This document shows, in pieces, positions 46,310 to 54,121 of a stretch of 64,000 nucleotides of DNA; within the stretch, counting starts at the first letter, position 1; the number at the start of each line of letters is the position of its first letter. The notes beneath the pieces are model-generated. The model did not search any database and had not been told where the DNA came from. It saw nothing but the letters and a program-made list of their open reading frames with translations. The translations under genes were made by a program, and so were the position numbers. The stretch comes from DATBVX01 sp963696675. Lineage in GTDB: Bacteria > Pseudomonadota > Gammaproteobacteria > Steroidobacterales > Steroidobacteraceae. The stretch spans positions 62,001 to 126,000 of the forward strand of contig CAVOLM010000018.1 in the NCBI GenBank assembly GCA_963696675.1. Reading direction: 5' to 3'.

Positions 46310-46611
46310 AGTCCGTCGGCGGCTGATTTCCCGCGGCCGCCAGTCGTTTCGCGGGTGGTGTAACGCTTGCAACACAGCTTGCACCACTCGCTTCTCGCCC
46401 ACGTCGCTTGCTGAACGCAGCTGTAGGCCTGTCGCCGCGCGCCGACGTCCCACCTGCAATGCAGTACGCGATCTCTTGCGTCGCTTGCGACTCTGTCCCT
46501 GATTCGCGACGTCCCTGCCGTCACGCATTTCTTCCGCCGCGAGCACAAAGGTGAAGAAATCTCTTGCGATTCCGTTGTGGCACACGACTTGCTGTTTTCA
46601 CCAAAGCGATC
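46310..46611. other. 302-bp stretch without a supported gene
   Basis: It holds an imperfect inverted repeat, GTGGTGTAA (46355-46363) against TTGCACCAC (46379-46387), with a repeated GCTTGCA inside it at 46365 and 46378. That could be a weak terminator for the pirin gene. The remainder looks non-coding apart from possible in-frame extensions of the sugar transferase start. Confidence 0.4.
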
Positions 46612-48171
46612 ATGAAAGAGACGCCGGAACTTTCGGCGGTCGCGAGAGTTCAATATGGAACGGCAGCAGCAAGGAGGAATGTGGTGCCAGCGAGAGAGAG
46701 TCCTACACTCGGGGTAAATCGAAGCTCGCTGCACGCCAGTATTTCGGGCCGGCTGACGCGTGATGTGCACGTTCGCAACTGGGTGCGCGCCAGCGCGGGT
46801 GAGCTGCCGGCCCTCGCCCTGCTCAAGGAGCTGCTCAACCCCACCATCGTCGTGCTGGCTCTGTTGTTGAGCACGCTGCTGCACGACCAACCATTCACTG
46901 GCCCGTATCGCGTTCTGGCGGTACTTGCGTTCATCGTCGCGATCGAAGTCATGGGGCGGCCACGGCTGGAGCCTCTCGATAGCGCCCCGTGGCTGCTGCC
47001 CGACATGCGTCGGCTCGTGTGGCAATGGTCATGCGCCGTCGCTCTGCTCCTGTTGGTCGGGTTCCTCCTCAAGGTTTCCGACGTCTTCTCACGCAAGATC
47101 CTCCTCACCTGGTTTATGGTCACGCCGGTGGCACTGCTCAGCGCACAGTTGGTGGCGCGACGTGCCATGGGGTGGCTCGCCCGCCAGGGAACGATTACGC
47201 GCCGGCAGGTAGTGGTGGGCGCCAACGAGCGCGGTTGCGAGCTCGCCGCTCGGCTGGCTGAGGATCCGTCGCAGGGCGTGGTACAAGGGTTTTTCGACGA
47301 TCGTGGTGTAGAACGGCTTCCGGGCGTCAGCGCTGAGCGCCTCTTGGGCCGCTTTGGCGACCTGGCCGACTACGTCCGCAGCCACGGCATCCACGTCATC
47401 TACATCTGCCTGCCCCTCAGTGCACAGCCGCGAATTCGCGCGTTGCTCGAGGAGCTGCGCGACACGACCGCATCGATCTATTTCGTTCCGGACCTGTTCG
47501 CTTTCGATCTGATCCAGGCGCGCTTCGGCCAGATCAAGGGCCTGCCGCTGCTGGCGATCTGCGAAACGCCGTTCTGCGGACTGAATGGTGTGATCAAGCG
47601 CATGAGCGACATCGTGCTCGCAAGCGTGGCGTTGTTGCTCACGGCGCCCATCATGATCGCCATCGCGATCGCTGTGCAGCGCTCCTCGCCAGGCCCAATT
47701 CTGTTTCGTCAGCGTCGCTACGGCCTGGAAGGCGAGGAATTCGACGTCTATAAGTTCCGCACCATGACGGTGTGCGAGAACGGTGCGCAGATCCGCCAAG
47801 CGCGACCTGACGATCCGCGCGTAACGCCGGTCGGGCGCTTCCTGCGTCGCACCTCGCTCGATGAGCTGCCACAACTCTTCAACGTACTGAAGGGCACGAT
47901 GAGCCTGGTCGGTCCGCGCCCCCACGCGGTGGCGCATAACGAACACTACCGCCGGCTCGTGAGCGGATACATGTTGCGGCACAAAGTGCGGCCCGGGATC
48001 ACCGGATGGGCGCAGGTCAACGGCCTGCGCGGAGAAACGGCGAATCTCGAGCGGATGCATCAGCGCGTGCAGTTCGACCTTGACTATCTGCGGCACTGGT
48101 CGCTGGCGTTCGATTTCATGATCCTGCTGAGGACGGCACTGATCGTCATTCGGGATGACAACGCCTATTGA
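46612..48171 (+). CDS. Undecaprenyl-phosphate sugar phosphotransferase (exopolysaccharide priming transferase)
   Basis: Polyprenyl glycosylphosphotransferase of the WcaJ/PssY type. The first 330 residues contain four membrane segments (PTIVVLALLLSTLLH, YRVLAVLAFIVAIEVMG, WQWSCAVALLLLVGFLL, LLTWFMVTPVALLSAQLV) and a CoA-binding-like domain (VVVGANERGCELAARLAED). The C-terminal sugar transferase has KRMSDIVLASVALLLTAPIM, QRRYGLEGEEFDVYKFRTM, RRTSLDELPQLFNVLKGTMS, LVGPRPHAVAHNE and the Arg-Pro-Gly-Ile-Thr-Gly-Trp box. It puts the first sugar phosphate on undecaprenyl phosphate. Start chosen at ATG 46612; a further 16 codons are possible. No other polysaccharide genes are nearby. Confidence 0.9.
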   Translation: MKETPELSAVARVQYGTAAARRNVVPARESPTLGVNRSSLHASISGRLTRDVHVRNWVRASAGELPALALLKELLNPTIVVLALLLSTLLHDQPFTGPYRVLAVLAFIVAIEVMGRPRLEPLDSAPWLLPDMRRLVWQWSCAVALLLLVGFLLKVSDVFSRKILLTWFMVTPVALLSAQLVARRAMGWLARQGTITRRQVVVGANERGCELAARLAEDPSQGVVQGFFDDRGVERLPGVSAERLLGRFGDLADYVRSHGIHVIYICLPLSAQPRIRALLEELRDTTASIYFVPDLFAFDLIQARFGQIKGLPLLAICETPFCGLNGVIKRMSDIVLASVALLLTAPIMIAIAIAVQRSSPGPILFRQRRYGLEGEEFDVYKFRTMTVCENGAQIRQARPDDPRVTPVGRFLRRTSLDELPQLFNVLKGTMSLVGPRPHAVAHNEHYRRLVSGYMLRHKVRPGITGWAQVNGLRGETANLERMHQRVQFDLDYLRHWSLAFDFMILLRTALIVIRDDNAY

Positions 48172-48259
48172 ACCGGCCCCGTGGGGGCAGGGGTTGCGTG
48201 CCGAAACCGGGCCCAGCGCGAGTATCCGGTCCGGCGTTCTGAGGGCTCTGGTGGATTGA

Positions 48260-48292
48260 TAAGCCGGCTTAGTGATTTAGTAAGCTTGCTTA
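48260..48292. promoter_or_regulatory. Double palindromic operator ahead of the MarR-EamA pair
   Basis: TAAGCCGGCTTA (48260-48271) is a perfect 12-bp palindrome and TAAGCTTGCTTA (48281-48292) a near copy, both followed by GTG or GTGT. The centres are 21 bp apart, two helical turns, so two dimers could sit on the same face. The position 30-62 bp before the MarR start fits autorepression. Confidence 0.65.
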
Positions 48293-48321
48293 GTGTCTTC
48301 CCGGCTACTATCTTGCGCGGC

Positions 48322-48843
48322 GTGACTGATCCCGAACGCAACGGCACGCTCGGAGGGCTGATCCAGGATCTCGCCCGGCTCATGGCACAGCACGTGGACG
48401 AACGCGCACGCCGGCTCGGCCTCACGCGGGCGCAATGGGCGCTGGTTGCCGCACTGTTTCGCCGCGAAGGCTCCAGCCAGGTGGCGCTCGCCGAGCATCT
48501 CGATATCACGCCGATCTCGCTCGGGCGGCTGGTCGACCGGATGGAGAAAGCTGGCTGGGTCGAGCGGCGCGGTGAGCCCGCGGACCGGCGCGCCTATCGC
48601 CTGTACCTCACCGAGCGTGCGCACCGGCTGCGCCCACAGCTGCGCGCGTTGAGCGACCACGTCCAGGCCCACGCGCTACGGGCGCTGGATGGGTCGGAGC
48701 AGGAACGCTTCATCGCGCAGCTTCGCACCGTGCGTGAAACGCTGGCCGGAGATCAGATCAGGCGGCCCCTGCAGCGTGCCCGGCGCAGCGCGCGCTGGGA
48801 CGGTACCGCGACCCCACGCAGAGCCCATAGTCGGCGACCGTGA
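48322..48843 (+). CDS. MarR family transcriptional regulator
   Basis: 173 aa from GTG 48322. Winged-helix core GLTRAQWALVAALFRREGSS, ALAEHLDITPISLGRLVDRM and AGWVERRGEPADRRAYRLYL with the conserved Asp-Arg-Arg wing. The basic C-terminal tail (residues 145-173) is unusual but may be genuine. Its stop overlaps the GTG of the transporter (GTGA), so it probably controls that exporter in response to a small hydrophobic ligand. Confidence 0.9.
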   Translation: MTDPERNGTLGGLIQDLARLMAQHVDERARRLGLTRAQWALVAALFRREGSSQVALAEHLDITPISLGRLVDRMEKAGWVERRGEPADRRAYRLYLTERAHRLRPQLRALSDHVQAHALRALDGSEQERFIAQLRTVRETLAGDQIRRPLQRARRSARWDGTATPRRAHSRRP

Positions 48844-49733
48844 CTCCGCGTTTGCGCGGGATCACCGCCATGCTCCTGTCGGTGGGCTTTTTCGCCGGCA
48901 TGGACACCATTCTCAAGGTCTTATCGCAGCACTACCCGGCGCTCGAGATTGGCGCTCTGCGCGGGGCAGCCTCGCTGCCGATTGTTTTCGCGGCCACGCT
49001 GCTGCGCGGCAAAGTTCAGGACCTGCGACCGGTGCGCTGGTCCCTGCATCTCGTGCGCGGCGTGCTGGCGATCATCATGCTCGGCTCGTTCATCTACGCG
49101 CTGCGCTTGCTGCCGATGGCGGATGCCTACGCGTTGTTCCTGGCGGCACCCCTGATCGTCACGGCGCTGTCGGTGCCGTTGTTGGGCGAGCACGTTGAAT
49201 GGCGCCGTTGGGTGGCCATTGTCGTGGGGCTGGCCGGAACTCTGATACTCCTCAGGCCTACTACCGCCAACCTCGCCAGCCTCGGGGCGCTGGCGGCGGC
49301 CGCTGCGGCCATCTGCTATGCCCTGAGCGCACTCACGATTCGCGTCCTGACACGCACCGACACGACAGCGAGCATGGTCTTCTGGTTCATGGCCATGGTG
49401 ACGGTGTTCGCGGGCGCGCTCGCTGCGCCATCCTGGGTGCCCGTGCGGCCCGAGCACTGGCCGCTGCTGATCGGTGTGGGAATCCTCGGGGCGCTGGGAC
49501 AACACTTCGTGACGGAGGCGTTTCGCTACGCACCTGCCTCTGCGGTTGCACCTTTCGAATACACCGCGCTGCTCTGGGCGGCGGGGATCGACTGGATCGT
49601 CTGGGCTCACCCACCGAACACGCAGATGCTGACTGGCGCCGCGATCATCATCGCGAGCGGCCTGTACCTCATTCACCGCGAACGCCGCGGTCAGCCGGCC
49701 GCTGCAGTCGCCGAATGCAACGTACCACCCTGA
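48840..49733 (+). CDS. EamA/DMT family membrane transporter
   Basis: 297 aa with ten hydrophobic segments in two EamA repeats (for example GITAMLLSVGFFAGMDTILK and YALSALTIRVLTRTDTTASM). It starts at GTG 48840 overlapping the MarR stop. Likely an exporter of metabolites or drugs; the substrate is unknown. Followed by a hairpin at 49795. Confidence 0.88.
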   Translation: MTPRLRGITAMLLSVGFFAGMDTILKVLSQHYPALEIGALRGAASLPIVFAATLLRGKVQDLRPVRWSLHLVRGVLAIIMLGSFIYALRLLPMADAYALFLAAPLIVTALSVPLLGEHVEWRRWVAIVVGLAGTLILLRPTTANLASLGALAAAAAAICYALSALTIRVLTRTDTTASMVFWFMAMVTVFAGALAAPSWVPVRPEHWPLLIGVGILGALGQHFVTEAFRYAPASAVAPFEYTALLWAAGIDWIVWAHPPNTQMLTGAAIIIASGLYLIHRERRGQPAAAVAECNVPP

Positions 49734-49794
49734 GCCTCTGCCAAGGGCTGCAGCCCGAAGGCTCGCGATTCGGCATAATGGCCGCCCCCAAGGA

Positions 49795-49812
49795 GCCCGC
49801 CCGGGAGCGGGC
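49795..49812 (+). terminator. Short GC hairpin between the transporter and the peroxiredoxin gene
   Basis: GCCCGC CCGGGA GCGGGC: perfect 6-bp stem with a 6-nt loop, 61 bp after the transporter stop and 32 bp before the peroxiredoxin ATG. No T-run follows. Weak terminator or leader structure. Confidence 0.35.
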
Positions 49813-49844
49813 ATTCTGATTCAGCACGGCGAGGAGCGACGCAC

Positions 49845-50327
49845 ATGACGATCAAGGTTGGCGACAAGATGCCCTCCGGCACCTTCAAGACGATGACCAA
49901 GGATGGCCCGCAGAATCTCACTACTGACCAGCTCTTCAGCGGCAAGCGGGTGGTGCTGTTTTCGGTGCCGGGTGCTTTCACCCCGACCTGCGATGCCAAG
50001 CACCTGCCCGGATTCGTCGAGCAAGCGGCAAAGATCAAAGGCAAGAACGTGGACACGATCGCCTGCATGGCGGTCAATGACGTCTTCGTGATGAATGCCT
50101 GGGGCAAGCAGGGCAATGTCAGCGATCGCGTCCTGATGCTGGCCGACGGCAATGGCGAGTACGCGAAAGCCCTGGGCCTCGAGATGGATGCCAGCGGCTA
50201 TGGCATGGGGATGCGCGGCAAGCGCTTCGCAGTGATCGCCAAGGACGGTGTGGTCACGCACCTCTTTGTCGAGGCCCCGGGTGAGTTCAAGGTCTCGAGT
50301 GCGGAGCACGTGCTGAGCCAGCTGTAG
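49845..50327 (+). CDS. Peroxiredoxin (Prx5/AhpE-like, redoxin family)
   Basis: 160 aa thiol peroxidase. The peroxidatic Cys is in SVPGAFTPTCDAKHLPGFV. VNDVFVMNAWGKQ and ADGNGEYAKALGLEMDAS are typical of the Prx5 subgroup, and no glutaredoxin fusion is present. Reduces organic hydroperoxides with glutathione or thioredoxin. A stable hairpin follows at 50390. Confidence 0.94.
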   Translation: MTIKVGDKMPSGTFKTMTKDGPQNLTTDQLFSGKRVVLFSVPGAFTPTCDAKHLPGFVEQAAKIKGKNVDTIACMAVNDVFVMNAWGKQGNVSDRVLMLADGNGEYAKALGLEMDASGYGMGMRGKRFAVIAKDGVVTHLFVEAPGEFKVSSAEHVLSQL

Positions 50328-50389
50328 CCCGCGCGGTCTGCGGCGGCGGATGATCCGGTACCCGCGAGGTCGCCGTCCGATTCGCCATC

Positions 50390-50420
50390 GGCTCACGGTA
50401 GGGGAAACCCGCCGTGAGCC
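50390..50420 (+). terminator. Stem-loop terminator after the peroxiredoxin gene
   Basis: GGCTCACGG at 50390-50398 pairs perfectly with CCGTGAGCC at 50412-50420 around a 13-nt loop, 62 bp after the stop. Not followed by a T-tract, so it may be factor-assisted. It isolates the riboswitch transcript downstream. Confidence 0.55.
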
Positions 50421-50463
50421 TCCGTGCACCGCGACATCACATTACTTATTTACCCCATGACTG

Positions 50464-50492
50464 TTGAGTTCGCTTGAACTCTCATGCATATT
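50464..50492 (+). promoter_or_regulatory. Candidate promoter of the riboswitch-controlled transcript
   Basis: TTGAGT (50464-50469) and CATATT (50487-50492) with a 17-bp spacer, in an AT-rich patch. Transcription would begin about 50498-50500, just where the aptamer begins. Confidence 0.5.
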
Positions 50493-50497
50493 CCATT

Positions 50498-50583
50498 GCG
50501 TGACAAAGGCAAACCCGCCGAAAGGCGGGGACGCAAAGCCACCGGTCTTCAGGGAGTTTCCCAATGACAGCGGGGTTGCCACA
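50498..50583 (+). promoter_or_regulatory. Cyclic di-GMP-I (GEMM-I) riboswitch
   Basis: The conserved GEMM-I blocks occur in order: AAAGGCAAACC, a hairpin CCGCC/GGCGG with a GAAA tetraloop, GGGACGCAAAGCC, ACCGG, a second hairpin region with GGGAGTTTCCC, and the closing AGCGGGGTTGCC. These correspond to the P1 arm with its GNRA loop and the P2 arm with its receptor that surround the bound dinucleotide. It lies 176 bp before the SPOR-repeat gene, with no other ORF of good quality between, so it should regulate that gene by c-di-GMP. Whether it is an on or off switch is not clear; I see no obvious terminator after it. The rest of 50328-50759 is non-coding. Confidence 0.93.
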
Positions 50584-50759
50584 GCAGCGATTCGATCTTC
50601 AGCGCCATTCCGGCTCGATTCGAATCGCATCAAGGCACCTCCCCGCACGGATGAATGCTGATTCGGTTGCGACCGAGTTCACAGCACATCCGGTTTCATA
50701 GGAACACCCTCCAGACCGCGAACCGAAGAGCATCAGGGCTGAAGTACGGGGGTGTCCAG

Positions 50760-52118
50760 ATGAGCGAGCGAGTGGGGGCACACGCACGCGTTGCGGAGAG
50801 CGCTCCGGCCGAGACCGGCCAGGGCAGCGCAACGCTCTACATCATCAATCTGTTGTCTTCAACCACGCCCATGACGCTCGAGGTGCCATACGCACCCGAG
50901 TTGGAAGGGTTTGCGGTGTTTCGTTCGCGTCGCGTCGAAGATGGACGTGACCGGTTTCGATTGCACCTCGGCTATTTCGAGTCGCCACAGGAAGCCCAGC
51001 GCGTGCTGACCGTGGTCCGCGCTCGCTATCCGGCTGCATGGGTAGCACTGGCACCGACCGACAGCATGGGATCGCTGGACGACACGAGCGTCGCCCAGTT
51101 CAAGCTCGTCCGCAGCGGCCGCGCAGCCGCGGCGGCCTCCAAGCCCGCGGCTGCAGTCGCAGCACCGCATCGCCCGACGCCAATCACATCGGCTCCGAAG
51201 GCTGCGCCCGTCAAAGCAACCCTCGTGGCTCCTTCGCAATCCCGTCGAATGCACCGCCCTCGCGTCAGGTGCCGCCTTCGCGATCGACGCACGCGCCGCT
51301 TTCGCCCGCGGATGTCTTGCAGCTTCTAGAGAGCGCGCCACGGGCTGCGCGCAAAGGGCCATTGCGGCAACTCGTCAAGCCCGCTGCGCCCGTCATGACA
51401 CCGGCTCCGGCGACAACGCCGCAGAAGTTCGCGGTCCAGCTCGTCTGGTCCACCGATCCCGTCGATGCTGCCCGCGTTCCCCAACTTGCAATTTTCGACG
51501 CTTATACGCTCTACACGGTTCACGTGGAGCGCGCCGGGCGTCGGTGGCATGGCCTGAGACTCGGCTTCTTCACGGACCCGGTGTCTGCCCGGCAGGTCTC
51601 GCTCTACGCGCGATCCGATTTCTCCGCCGCGGCAGTCGTTCCGGTGAGCGACCGCGAATGCGCGAAAGCGAGTGAGGTCGCCGCGGCCCAGGCCCAGCGG
51701 CCACCTCAACCCGTGCTGCAGGCGCGGAGGGATGCAGACACGATCGAGCTCAAGCAAGACGACACGCCACGCACGCGCTCTGCACCACTACAGGAATCGT
51801 TGCTGGCCCCGATTACCCAGAGTGCTCCGGTTGCGTCAGCCGGCTGCGACCAAGGGGACACCAGCCAGCCGGTCCGCCGGCAATGGGAAGTCCCGGCAGG
51901 TCGTACCCGATCCACACAAGGCTCCGAAGCGCGTCTCCAAGACGACTGCACAGCTCCTCGAGGAGCTTGGCGCGAGCTCGCTCGACCTCGATCTCGAAAT
52001 CGTCGGGCGCGATGAACTGAGTGATACGGGTGTTCGCCACCTGTCAGTCTCCGTCGTCCATCGGAAGTCGCCATTGGGGCGTTTGCTGGATCGCGTGGGG
52101 CGTAGGCGTCACGCGTAG
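50760..52118 (+). CDS. Protein with two SPOR-like repeats under c-di-GMP riboswitch control (frameshifted)
   Basis: From ATG 50760 (MSERVGAHARVAESAPAETG; preceded by a GGGGGTG ribosome site), about 451 aa after correction. Two similar modules are seen: ATLYIINLLSSTTPMTLEVP ... FRLHLGYFESPQEAQRVLTV, and KFAVQLVWSTDPVDAARVPQ ... HGLRLGFFTDPVSARQVSLY. Each has the beta-alpha-beta pattern of SPOR domains with the GYF/GFF-x-x-P turn. They are joined by Ala/Pro-rich linkers, and the C-terminal part (TTAQLLEELGASSLDLDLEI) may be a short folded domain. The frame changes near 51240 (one deleted or two extra bases) and again at about 51860-51960. No signal peptide is apparent, and function is unknown; the riboswitch links it to the sessile or motile switch. 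Confidence 0.7.
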
Positions 52119-52123
52119 GGTAG

Positions 52124-54054
52124 CTACCAACCCTTCCCGTAGTTTTGCCGAAGCGCGGCTTCGAACCGTTGCTGGCGTGGCGGGTCGAGCGGATGGCGCC
52201 GCAATAGCGTTCGCGCCGCTTGCATATCCTCGCCGGCAAGACGAAAAGCCGCCCCGAGTACCGCATCCATCCTGAGATCGGGCGACTGAATTTGCCCCAG
52301 CAGTGGCTCTATGTCATCCAAGGAGCCGACGCTGATCAGTTGCACGAGACCAGGGTCGCGCAGGGCTGAAGAATCAAGGGACAGGACCCACTTGCGCGCC
52401 GCATCGGAGTCAAACCTGACCCACCCGGCGGCGATCTGACTGACAGCGGAGCGCTGCGCTTCGTCATCTCGAATGCGCCCGATCCACCTGGCGGCTTCCG
52501 ACGGCGATATCTGGGCCACTGTGTTCACCACGGTCTGAATGGCGTTATCGCGCTGTCCGTCGTCGGTAATCCCAGCCGCGAACTCGAAGGCCGCATCGGC
52601 ATCCTGAGACGCAAGATTCGCCAAGAACTCCGGCAATACTCCGGAGTAGCCCGGTACAGCTTCGTTCTTCCTCATCCACTGTACGGCGGTATCGACGTCG
52701 TCCTGGGCATATGCGTTACCAATGGAAGCAATCCAACGGGCGCGAGATTCAGCAGGAACCTGATCCGTGAGATCTATGGCGAGCGAGACGTCTCGTTGCG
52801 CAAGTTCATCTCCGATCTGGCTGAGGCCGTTCATGCGCGCGTTGGCATCGCCGAGCCCCACGATCCACGCGATCGCAGCAGCAGGATCGGTCTGCGCCAT
52901 GCTGGTCGCGATCTGCGCGGCGAGTTGCGAACGTGCTTGGCCCGCAGGAAGCTTTTCCAGATGACGCCTTGCCAGAGCAGGATCGCGGGCTACGATGCCG
53001 CGAGGACGGCTAAAGATTGCTATATCACTGCGCCGGGAGTCCTTCGACCCCAGTAGGCCAGTTGCAGCGCGGTGTCCGGGATCCTGGTTCGCCAATCCCC
53101 CCAAGGCGACGGACCAGACTCCCCAATGCGACTACGGTCGACGCGGGTGGCCCATTCGAGCGCTTCGGCTGGAAACTGCGCCACGTAAGCGGGCGCAATG
53201 TAATAACCGAGCATGCCGATGCGCTGGCGCGGCTGCGACTCAATCCATTGCGCCGCAGCCCTCAGGTCGTTGTGCGCCCATTCGGACGCCAGTACTGGTA
53301 GTAGCCTGTCGCTATCAGATGCCTTGAGCTTCCCAACCAGATCGACCGCGCGCTGCGGATCCTGGCGGGCCAACTCCTTCGTCGTGGACTGAAGCAATTG
53401 CTCGCGTTGCACGCCCGCTGGCAAGGCAGCGACATTCACAAACGCCGCTGCGGCATCCTGCGAAGCCCACGCTCGAACGATCGCATCCCGCAGTATCGTG
53501 CGCGTCGCTGGATCGGCTTCCAATCCTGCCTGCTGAAATGCAGCTTGAGGCGCAATGCGCGCCCACGCCGCACCGACACGCCGGAGGCTGTCGTTGCGGG
53601 CTTCGGAATCGGGGAGTGCGAGTGCGGACTGCAGCGCCGTTAGGGGATCGTGCTCGACATAGCGCAGATACAGGACGTCCAGTGCAGCGTCTCGCTCCGC
53701 CGCGTTCGAAAGCTTTTTCGCTTCCGTGATGAGCGCACCGAGTTCAGTTGAGTCGGCCCTGCCCGCGATGGCATAAAGCGCCTCGCGGCGTGCAAACGCG
53801 GAAGGCAGTGTGAGGATTTCCTGCACGGTGTGAAATTCCGTGAAGTGCTTCGCGCGAGCTTCCTCGACGAGCTTGGCTGCCGCGGGGTTCGACTGGAGGG
53901 CACGGTCTGCGCCTGCCGATGCAGTGGGGGCAGCGGCAACAGGTCCATTGCTGTTCGGCGCCGACAGCCGCTCGCCGCGATGCGCACCCAGCCAGTATCC
54001 GAGTGACAGCGCTCCCGCGAGCCCGGCACCGATCACCAGAGTGCGCAGCCTCAA
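52124..54054 (-). CDS. Exported helical-repeat protein (frameshifted)
   Basis: About 642 aa once the frame change near 53040 (two extra or one missing base) is repaired. The N-terminus MRLRTLVIGAGLAGALSLGY is a membrane or signal anchor. The rest comprises repeats of about 33-38 residues with recurring Asp-Pro-x-x-Ala and A-x-x-W pairs (AAWARIAPQAAFQQA, VARDPALARRHLEKLP, AIAWIVGLGDANARMNGLSQ, AARWIGRIRDDEAQRSAVSQ), forming an alpha-solenoid. It is the last gene of the etfB-etfA operon strand, 67 bp after the tandem hydrolase-like gene. No catalytic signature seen. Confidence 0.7.
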
Positions 54055-54121
54055 GACCCACTCTCCCTGACGCTCGGCACACCAGATGGAAGGTCCATCG
54101 GTGCCTCAAGCTCGCCCTCGT

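Noticed and set aside
50655..50759. Start of the SPOR-repeat gene at 50655
   Set aside because: The extra residues are basic and unlike a protein start; ATG 50760 has a good GGGGGTG ribosome site and fits the riboswitch leader.
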